From the NCBI GenBank assembly GCA_910578085.1, contig CAJTPM010000052.1:1-18250 (forward strand): a stretch of DNA of 18,250 bases, read 5' to 3'. The DNA comes from an uncultured Lachnospiraceae bacterium (GTDB taxonomy: Bacteria; Bacillota; Clostridia; Lachnospirales; Lachnospiraceae). Position numbers and translations under genes: made by a program. The notes under the pieces are model-generated. The model made no database searches. It was not told the DNA's origin and saw nothing but the letters and a program-made list of their open reading frames with translations. Of the stretch, positions 1 to 4,778 are shown one piece after another (the first letter of the stretch is position 1; each line of letters opens with the position of its first letter).

Positions 1-56
1 AACTATAAATTCCTTGATTTTTTAAGGAAAATCACTTGACAATATAGGGAGGAAAA

Positions 57-656
57 ATGAAAAATATTATCTTTGATATAGGCAGTGTGCTGATCGGGTA
101 CAGATGGCGGGAGATGTGCCTGGAAGCAGGCTGGGAGGAAGACAAGGCGGACAAGATCGGCAGGGAATTTTTTGACAATCCCATCTGGCCGGATGTGGAT
201 GCGGGAATTGTTTCAATAGAAGAATTAGTGAGCGTTGTTGTGAAGAAGTATCCGCAATGGGAAGAAGAAGCCCGCTGGTTTATTACCAGCGGGAAAAAGA
301 TGGTGGTGGAGCGGCCGAAAGTATGGGAGGCTGTCCGAAAACTGAAGGAAAAGGGTTATAAACTCTATCTTTTGTCAAACTATTCGGGGGAACTGTTTCC
401 GCTACATACGGATGGCTTTCCATTTCGGGAACTTGTGGATGGTGGCGTGATCTCTTACCAGATACGGGAGATCAAACCAAATCCGGCCATCTACCAGCAT
501 CTGCTGCAGAAATATCAGCTGAAACCGGAGGAGTGCCTGTTTTTTGATGACAGACCGGAAAATACGGAAGCGGCGAGGAAACTGGGGATAGAGGCGGTGA
601 CCGTGGAGGATGGTTCTGAGGAATTGCTTTTGCAGGAACTGGAGAAATTGCTGTAA
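57..656 (+). CDS. HAD-IA family phosphatase (YihX-like)
   Basis: A 199-residue cytoplasmic hydrolase of the haloacid dehalogenase superfamily. Motif I reads FDIGSVL with nucleophile Asp7. The usual second Asp is Gly, as in the FDLGNV motif of the YihX subgroup (alpha-D-glucose-1-phosphate phosphatase), so the change is not a lesion. Motif II is LLSNYS (Ser107), motif III Lys140 in IKPNPAIYQ, and motif IV FFDDRPEN (Asp164/165). The helical cap lies between motifs I and II, as in type C1 HADs. Length fits the family. The start is set by AGGGAGG a few bases before ATG57. Members usually dephosphorylate small sugar phosphates; the actual substrate is not visible. The gene is alone on its strand and converges on the substrate-binding protein gene that ends at 831. 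Confidence 0.9.
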   Translation: MKNIIFDIGSVLIGYRWREMCLEAGWEEDKADKIGREFFDNPIWPDVDAGIVSIEELVSVVVKKYPQWEEEARWFITSGKKMVVERPKVWEAVRKLKEKGYKLYLLSNYSGELFPLHTDGFPFRELVDGGVISYQIREIKPNPAIYQHLLQKYQLKPEECLFFDDRPENTEAARKLGIEAVTVEDGSEELLLQELEKLL

Positions 657-664
657 AAGTGATT

Positions 665-691
665 AAAAAAGCGGCTGCAAATGCCGGCCGC
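665..691 (-). terminator. Rho-independent terminator of the minus-strand substrate-binding protein gene
   Basis: Read on the minus strand, GCGGC and GCCGC (687-691 and 671-675) form a GC-rich stem followed at once by six T (665-670). It lies beyond the terminator used by the opposing gene, so the two convergent transcripts overlap before each stops. Confidence 0.6.
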
Positions 692-716
692 AGATTTTCA
701 AATGGCAAGAATCATG

Positions 717-766
717 CAGGGCTGCTGACAGATAAAAATGATTATCGGTCAACAGCCCTGATTTTT
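717..766 (+). terminator. Rho-independent terminator of the HAD gene
   Basis: CAGGGCTG at 717-724 pairs with CAGCCCTG at 753-760, extended by TGAC/GTCA with one bulged base on each side, and ATTTTT follows on the plus strand. It sits about 60 bases past the HAD stop codon. Confidence 0.7.
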
Positions 767-830
767 GTGCATGGGGTCGCCCGGCGAAAGTATGTCAGCA
801 GAGCTGACGGGCGTCCAGCTCGATTGTATG

Positions 831-1838
831 TTATTTTACAAATTCTGTTGTTACAAGTTCCTCATAGGGCAAGGCTTTATCCAGTTCGCCGGCATCCATC
901 AGAATATTCTGCAGCAGGTCGAAGGCTTCTTTTTCAAAAGCGGGATCTGTCTTCCAGGTATCCTGAGCGGCATAGCGCTCTACAATAATTTCCAGTGTCT
1001 CTGTATCCGTTTCCGCAAACTGAGGGCTGATTACTTTTGCAATTTCTTCCGGTGTGTGTTCGGCGCAATAATCCATGCCTTTTTGCAGGGCGTTTGTGAA
1101 AGCCTGAATGACTTCCGGGTTTTTCTCGATATAGCTCTTTCTTGCGGAGAAGGAGGTATAGGGAACGTAACCGGAGGCTTCGCCCAGAGAAGCTACTACG
1201 TAGCCGTCGCCTTTTAATTCCAGAGAGGTGGCGTGAGGTTCAAACTCTACCGTAAACTCTCCCTGACCGCCGGAGAATGCGGCAGCAGTTGAACCGAAGT
1301 CGATGGACTGGTCGATGTTGACCTCGGATTTATCGATGTTGTTTTTGGAAAGTATGTATTCAAATACCATTTCAGGCATACCGCCTGCCCGGCCACCCAG
1401 CACATCCTTTCCTTTTAACATATCCCAGCTGAAATCTTCGATGGGCTCTCTTGCCACAAGGAAGTTTCCGGCGCGCTGGGTGAGCTGCGCAAAGTTGACG
1501 GCGGAATCCTCCATGCCTTCCGCATAGCTGTAGATTGTCGCTTCTGCGCCCATAAAGCCGATATCGGCTTCTCCCGACAGCAGGGCTGTCATAGTCTTAT
1601 CGGCGCCGTAGCCAGTCACCAGTTCCACGTCCAGACCTTCTTCGGCGAAATATCCTTCCTCGATTGCAACATACATGGGCGCATAAAAGATGGAATGCGC
1701 CACTTCATTCAGTACGACATGAGTTTTATCGCCATTGTTCTGGCTCTTTTCGGAGCCGCATCCTGTGACAAGCACTGTCATACTGAAAAGCATCACCGCC
1801 GCAAGCAGCAGTGCAGTCAGTTTTTTTCCCGTTCTCAT
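831..1838 (-). CDS. ABC transporter substrate-binding lipoprotein, NMT1/SsuA/ThiY-like
   Basis: A 335-residue extracytoplasmic solute receptor. The N-terminus has basic residues, a hydrophobic segment and a lipobox VTGC, with Cys27 as the lipidation site. The mature part (VALNEVAHS-like strand, APMYVAIEEGYFAEEGLDV, then GADKTMTALLSGEADIGFMG) is typical of the NMT1/ThiY/SsuA group, which binds sulfonates, nitrate, taurine or thiamin-pyrimidine precursors; the ligand cannot be read from sequence. ATG1838 is preferred over ATG1850 because GGGAGAA lies 3-9 bases upstream of it. No permease or ATPase gene is adjacent: the neighbours are a convergent HAD gene and a divergent PAP2-like gene. It is therefore an orphan receptor that must share a transporter encoded elsewhere, or act as a sensor. 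Confidence 0.88.
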   Translation of the reverse strand: MRTGKKLTALLLAAVMLFSMTVLVTGCGSEKSQNNGDKTHVVLNEVAHSIFYAPMYVAIEEGYFAEEGLDVELVTGYGADKTMTALLSGEADIGFMGAEATIYSYAEGMEDSAVNFAQLTQRAGNFLVAREPIEDFSWDMLKGKDVLGGRAGGMPEMVFEYILSKNNIDKSEVNIDQSIDFGSTAAAFSGGQGEFTVEFEPHATSLELKGDGYVVASLGEASGYVPYTSFSARKSYIEKNPEVIQAFTNALQKGMDYCAEHTPEEIAKVISPQFAETDTETLEIIVERYAAQDTWKTDPAFEKEAFDLLQNILMDAGELDKALPYEELVTTEFVK

Positions 1839-1864
1839 AGGTTCTCCCATAGTTGGTTTTATAC

Positions 1865-1894
1865 ATTATATGCAAAAAATAAAAAAAGTGATAA
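1865..1894 (-). promoter_or_regulatory. Probable sigma-A promoter of the substrate-binding protein gene
   Basis: On the minus strand a perfect TATAAT (1865-1870) is preceded, 18 bases away, by TTATCA (1889-1894). It would start transcription near 1858, about 20 bases before ATG1838. The -35 is weak (4 of 6). Confidence 0.45.
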
Positions 1895-1900
1895 AAAGTA

Positions 1901-1953
1901 TTGAAACTACACATAAAAAGTGATACCATTACACATAGTAATAAAAACTATGT
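1901..1953 (+). promoter_or_regulatory. Candidate promoter and inverted repeat ahead of the PAP2-like gene
   Basis: TTGAAA (1901-1906) and a weak TACCAT (1925-1930) are spaced 18 bases apart. A perfect 7-base inverted repeat, ACATAGT (1933-1939) and ACTATGT (1947-1953), follows where transcription would begin. AAAAAGTGATA occurs twice just upstream (near 1883 and 1914). The repeat could be an operator or a leader hairpin. Confidence 0.35.
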
Positions 1954-2004
1954 AAAGAAGATAAAGAAACTGCGAAAAGAAAAATTTGAAACGGAGGAAT
2001 CACC

Positions 2005-2610
2005 ATGAACGAAAATATCAGAATACAGAATAATAAAGTTGGAAATATGCTGGCGAAAGGGATTCGGGTGCTGACGGTGCCGCCTCTTCTGGTGAGCAGT
2101 ATGCTGATTATACTGGCGGTATCGCTGGATAGTTTTTGTGACAGTGCAGCACAGATGGTACTGGCTATTGTACTGTTGGGTTTTTTGCCGATTCTGGCTT
2201 ATCCGATACAGAAGCTGCTGCCTACGAAAGGAGAAGTGAGAGAAGAGCAGCGCAATATAGCTTTTGTTCTGACATTTACAGGTTATCTGACCGCCTTTAT
2301 TCTGGCTGTGGCCGGAAACTGCGGCAGAGAGCTCAGGTATATTATTATTTCTTACTTTATCTCCATGATATGTCTGCTTTTCTGGAATAAAGTATTGCAT
2401 GTACGGGCCAGCGGGCATGCCTGCAGTGTGACAGGAACACTCTATTTTCTGTCATACTTTCTGGGCAGGCAGGCAGTTCTCCCCTGCATCTGCATTGCAA
2501 TAGCGGTAGTGTGGGCTTCCCTGCGGTTAAAGCGTCATACGATACAGGAAATTTTCTGGGGAGCGGCAGTGTGTCTGCCATGCATTTTACTGTCAGTGTT
2601 TGTTCTGTGA
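2005..2610 (+). CDS. PAP2-like integral membrane protein (degenerate phosphatase motifs)
   Basis: A 201-residue protein with about five or six hydrophobic segments. It keeps the PAP2 core SGH within VRASGHACSV and an RHT motif near the C-terminus. The canonical third motif SRxxxxxHxxxD appears as LRLKRHTIQEIFWG, with Glu where the final Asp would be, and the first KxxxxxxRP motif is not clean. PAP2 proteins act on lipid phosphates or undecaprenyl pyrophosphate at the membrane. Whether this one is active is uncertain. GGAGG, 7 bases before ATG2005, sets the start. The last 18 bases overlap the end of the opposing DtxR-type gene, so their mRNAs are complementary at the 3' ends. Confidence 0.65.
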   Translation: MNENIRIQNNKVGNMLAKGIRVLTVPPLLVSSMLIILAVSLDSFCDSAAQMVLAIVLLGFLPILAYPIQKLLPTKGEVREEQRNIAFVLTFTGYLTAFILAVAGNCGRELRYIIISYFISMICLLFWNKVLHVRASGHACSVTGTLYFLSYFLGRQAVLPCICIAIAVVWASLRLKRHTIQEIFWGAAVCLPCILLSVFVL

Positions 2611-2979
2611 GATGCTGCTCACATAATTTTTCACGGCTTCAAAGCTTTCTTTACTGATCACATGCTCTATCCGACAGGCGTCTTTTACAGCGATCTCTTC
2701 CGGCACACCGAGTTCTGTGAGCCAGGAGGAGATCAGCAGATGGCGCTCATAGATCATTTCTGCAATTTCTTTTCCGCTTTCCGTCAGATAGATAAAACCT
2801 TGTTCTGAGACAGTGATCTGATTTTTCTCCCGCAGATTTTTCATGGCAATACTGACGCTGGGCTTTTTGAAGTCCAGTTCGTTGGCAATATCCACAGCAC
2901 GTACAACTGGTAATTTTTTACTCAATAATAGTATAGTTTCCAAATAGTTTTCAGATGATTCATTTCCAAAAATTCTCAT
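2593..2979 (-). CDS. DtxR/IdeR-type iron-dependent transcriptional regulator
   Basis: A 128-residue cytoplasmic repressor with the N-terminal winged helix (AVDIANELDFKKPSVSIAMK) and the metal-binding dimerisation domain (YERHLLISSWLTELGV, then DACRIEHVIS), but no C-terminal SH3 domain. Counted from ATG2979 the ligands are His80, Cys102, Glu105 and His106. Cys-x-x-Glu-His is the arrangement of DtxR/IdeR, whereas MntR has Glu at the Cys position, so iron is the likelier metal. Asn11 replaces the usual Met/Asp ligand. ATG2979 is chosen over ATG2991 because GGGG lies a few bases upstream and the residue numbering then matches DtxR. A strong promoter lies upstream. The small Feo-associated gene at 3381 is its first neighbour on that side and may belong to the same iron regulon. 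Confidence 0.88.
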   Translation of the reverse strand: MRIFGNESSENYLETILLLSKKLPVVRAVDIANELDFKKPSVSIAMKNLREKNQITVSEQGFIYLTESGKEIAEMIYERHLLISSWLTELGVPEEIAVKDACRIEHVISKESFEAVKNYVSSISQNKH

Positions 2980-3007
2980 AGTGATCCCCATTTCAGTACA
3001 GATGCGG

Positions 3008-3034
3008 CACAGGCGATCTTCAGATGATCCTGTG
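3008..3034 (-). promoter_or_regulatory. Imperfect inverted repeat over the start region of the regulator transcript
   Basis: CACAGG (3008-3013) and CCTGTG (3029-3034) are exact complements. The inner bases CGATC/GATGAT continue the symmetry with a one-base slip. It overlaps the expected +1 of the DtxR-type gene, a natural place for an autoregulatory operator, but could instead be a leader hairpin. Confidence 0.35.
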
Positions 3035-3042
3035 ATTTTTTC

Positions 3043-3071
3043 AGTATAGCACAGTTTTTTTAGTGTGACAA
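3043..3071 (-). promoter_or_regulatory. Sigma-A promoter of the DtxR-type regulator
   Basis: On the minus strand TTGTCA (3066-3071) and TATACT (3043-3048) are separated by exactly 17 bases. Transcription would start near 3036, leaving a leader of about 57 bases. Confidence 0.75.
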
Positions 3072-3380
3072 ATAAAACAGAAGCTGGCAGATTTAATTGT
3101 TTCCATCAAAGGTGTCCGGATCGCAAACGGACAGGTTACGGAAAATAATGGAAAACAGTGCTGATTTCTCAGCACAGGTCAGAGGACTGGAAAGGGGTTT
3201 GGACGACGACCGTGTGAAAAAGGAGGACCGTGGGGGTTGATATTTTCCGATAAGACTGATAAACTCGTAACAAACTTATCTGCTGTCCGGGTCTTATAAG
3301 GTGGACAGTGTACTGAGAATTGATTTAAAAAAACAGCAGCGGCAAAGTAAGATTGTTGCGGAGCCTGAATGGAGGAAAAA
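3072..3380. other. 309-base intergenic region with promoter and dyad elements
   Basis: No gene is supported here. It contains a perfect hairpin GTGCTGA/TCAGCAC (3158-3175). It also has a candidate plus-strand promoter, TTGATA (3237-3242) and TAAACT (3260-3265), with a 17-base spacer. A nested dyad spans 3283-3308: CTGTCC and GGACAG around the perfect palindrome CTTATAAG. The last two lie upstream of the Feo-associated gene and probably control it. Confidence 0.4.
3283..3308 (+). promoter_or_regulatory. Nested dyad in the leader of the Feo-associated gene
   Basis: Outer arms CTGTCC (3283-3288) and GGACAG (3303-3308) enclose the perfect 8-base palindrome CTTATAAG (3293-3300). It lies about 20 bases past the candidate -10 and may be an operator for a metal-dependent regulator or a leader hairpin. 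It does not match the classic Fur or DtxR consensus. Confidence 0.35.
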
Positions 3381-3518
3381 ATGGGGACACTTATAACAGG
3401 GCTTCTCCTGGCGGGGGCGGTGGCATTAGCCATAAGAAGTATGGTGCGCGACAAAAAAAGGGGAAAATCCCTGCAGTGTGGTGCAGATTGCTCACATTGC
3501 AGTGGACATTGCCATTAA
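3381..3518 (+). CDS. FeoB-associated Cys-rich membrane protein
   Basis: A 45-residue protein recognised by its layout. One N-terminal membrane helix (about residues 3-22, TLITGLLLAGAVALAIRSMV) is followed by a basic stretch (RDKKRGK) and a Cys/His tail, CGADCSHCSGHCH, with Cys33, 37, 40 and 44. This is the pattern of the FeoB_associated family (PF12669), usually encoded right after feoB and thought to assist ferrous iron import at the membrane. GGAGG, 5 bases before ATG3381, makes it a convincing gene despite its size. No feoA or feoB is present next to it, which is unusual. The iron-type DtxR regulator is its nearest upstream neighbour, on the opposite strand. Confidence 0.85.
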   Translation: MGTLITGLLLAGAVALAIRSMVRDKKRGKSLQCGADCSHCSGHCH

Positions 3519-3558
3519 CCAGCTTTCAAATCAGTTTTCTTCTTATGTACGATGAGAA

Positions 3559-3600
3559 CGGGAAACAGGCAGATTGGTCAGAGGCTTTTTCCCGGCTTTT
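3559..3600 (+). terminator. Weak Rho-independent terminator after the Feo-associated gene
   Basis: CGGGAAA (3559-3565) pairs with TTTCCCG (3588-3594), followed by GCTTTT. The loop is long (22 bases), so the call is tentative. Confidence 0.35.
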
Positions 3601-3602
3601 AT

Positions 3603-3794
3603 TCATGTGTCTTTTTTGATTCGTTCCTGCAGCTGTTTCCAGACCCGTTCTTTGTCCTCTTCCGTAATTTTAAAATCGAGATTGTAGCTTTTAATCTCTC
3701 TTTCTACTTTTTGGACATAATTCTCGTATAGTTCAGGAAATTCCTCGCACAGTTTCATGAAAATTTTCCATGTCTCCATAACATTCTTATCCAT
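3603..3794 (-). CDS. Small protein of unknown function (63 residues)
   Basis: I do not recognise a family. The protein starts MDKNVMETWKIFMKLCEE and is charged, hydrophilic and probably all-helical, with no signal peptide, membrane segment or Cys cluster. ATG3794 is taken as the start because AAGGG lies about 11 bases upstream; a longer version from TTG3818 has no ribosome binding site. It ends just past the weak terminator of the convergent Feo-associated gene. Upstream are an AT-rich promoter-like region and three tandem 18-base repeats, suggesting a regulated gene. The spacing of the binding site is long, so a chance ORF is not excluded. Confidence 0.5.
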   Translation of the reverse strand: MDKNVMETWKIFMKLCEEFPELYENYVQKVEREIKSYNLDFKITEEDKERVWKQLQERIKKDT

Positions 3795-3859
3795 CTTGAA
3801 TTCAGCCCTTCTTCTCAATCTTGTAGGAGTTTAACAGTTTTTATATAAGTATATATAGT

Positions 3860-3914
3860 CAATATATTCACTATACACAATGCATTCATTTTGCGCAATA
3901 TGTTCATTGCAGGG
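3860..3914. repeat. Three tandem imperfect 18-base direct repeats
   Basis: CAATATATTCACT (3860-3872), CAATGCATTCATT (3878-3890) and CAATATGTTCATT (3896-3908) recur with 5-base spacers, a period of 18. A fourth partial CAAT starts at 3915. The shared core is CAATnnnTTCA(C/T)T. They lie about 65-120 bases upstream of the 63-residue minus-strand gene. In that direction TATAGT and TTGCGC, 17 bases apart, fall inside the array, so the units may be operator half-sites overlapping a promoter. Confidence 0.5.
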
Positions 3915-4144
3915 CAATAAAAGAATTATTCTTTAAGTTTCATAGGAGCTGTGTTTATTATCCGATTTAAAATATGGACTGATTAAGAGATGCTTTTTTA
4001 TGACTTTTGAGTATCATGAATGAGAAGCAGATGTTTATGATAAGTTATGAACGGTTTATGATCCGGTGACAGACAGATATACGATTTGACCGGCAATGTA
4101 TTATGAAATTGCTGTCTGCAGCTGTCTATAACCTGGCAGATACA

Positions 4145-4184
4145 CAAAAATAATGGGAATGCTCTGTTTACCAGCATTCCCATT
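4145..4184 (-). terminator. Rho-independent terminator of the tRNA-Gly transcript
   Basis: A perfect 12-base stem, AATGGGAATGCT (4152-4163) with AGCATTCCCATT (4173-4184), is followed on the minus strand by ATTTTTG. It begins 11 bases beyond the tRNA 3' end. Confidence 0.85.
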
Positions 4185-4195
4185 ACATAGAAAAG

Positions 4196-4268
4196 AGCGC
4201 GAGACGGGACTCGAACCCGCGACCCCGACCTTGGCAAGGTCGTGCTCCACCAACTGAGCCACTCGCGC
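4196..4268 (-). tRNA. tRNA-Gly (anticodon GCC)
   Basis: Read on the minus strand, the cloverleaf is complete. The acceptor arms are GCGCGAG and CTCGCGC, the D stem GCTC/GAGC, the anticodon arm CGACC-TTGCCAA-GGTCG with anticodon GCC, a 5-base variable loop, and the T arm GCGGG-TTCGAGT-CCCGT. The discriminator base is U and CCA is not encoded. It reads glycine codons GGC/GGU. It is a single-gene transcript with its own promoter and terminator. Confidence 0.96.
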
Positions 4269-4308
4269 TTATGCGTTTTATTTTCTGTATTTCCTTAACG
4301 CAAGATTT

Positions 4309-4337
4309 ATATTATCAAAGCCTAAAGTGTTTGTCAA
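4309..4337 (-). promoter_or_regulatory. Sigma-A promoter of the tRNA-Gly gene
   Basis: On the minus strand a perfect TTGACA (4332-4337) and TAATAT (4309-4314) are separated by 17 bases. The start would be about 35 bases before the mature tRNA. Confidence 0.85.
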
Positions 4338-4554
4338 TACTTTTTTAAAATAATTTTTGACCTGCTTTTCTTAGAGAAAAATATTTATGCATGGGTCTGT
4401 CAGACTGGCAGACAGTTTACCGGTGAGTTCATAGAAGGGTACGGCCGGATGCTGATGGAAGATTGTAACAGGAAAAGTACCGGCATAAAGGCTTGCGTCA
4501 GACTACGATAAAAACCCTGGAATGTCATACTGCTTTTTGACACAAAAAAACTTA
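4338..4554. other. Gene-free stretch between tRNA promoter and rpn promoter
   Basis: No ORF with a ribosome binding site and no clear repeat was found. It holds the upstream side of the tRNA promoter and otherwise unassigned sequence. It may contain decayed remnants, since this side of the tRNA is part of an AT-rich, gene-poor region. Confidence 0.4.
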
Positions 4555-4583
4555 TTGATTTTTAAATATTTCAGTGATATAGT
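4555..4583 (+). promoter_or_regulatory. Probable sigma-A promoter of the rpn gene
   Basis: TTGATT (4555-4560) and TATAGT (4578-4583) are separated by 17 bases. The implied leader is about 190 bases long and contains several hairpins. Confidence 0.55.
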
Positions 4584-4623
4584 AATTATATATTCCAAAT
4601 ATCAAACTTCTTTGATAGAATTC

Positions 4624-4756
4624 TTACTTTCGGGATGACCGAAAGGTAAAAGGAACAGATCGTTCCATAAATACCTGTTATACGTAATTAACAGAGGGGA
4701 TAAGGCACAGGCTGAAAGGTATTTTCTATTGTCTGCTTTCTGTGCATTTCCTTTTT
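4624..4756 (+). promoter_or_regulatory. Structured leader of rpn with a possible attenuator
   Basis: Three hairpins occur in series. CTTTCGG/CCGAAAG (4627-4645) extends to TTAC/GTAA with one bulge. GGAAC/GTTCC spans 4652-4666. A longer bulged stem pairs GCACA (4705-4709) with TGTGC (4741-4745) and GAAAG (4714-4718) with CTTTC (4736-4740). The last is followed by TTTCCTTTTT, which resembles a terminator just before the ribosome binding site. No known riboswitch class was recognised. Confidence 0.35.
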
Positions 4757-4778
4757 GCAGCAAAAGAGAGGAGCTATT

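Noticed and set aside
659..1217. Plus-strand ORFs after the HAD gene
   Set aside because: They cross two terminator hairpins and lie opposite the substrate-binding lipoprotein gene; no ribosome binding site or family match.
4196..4268. Attachment site of an integrated element at tRNA-Gly
   Set aside because: No second copy of the tRNA 3' end and no integrase gene were found within the window.
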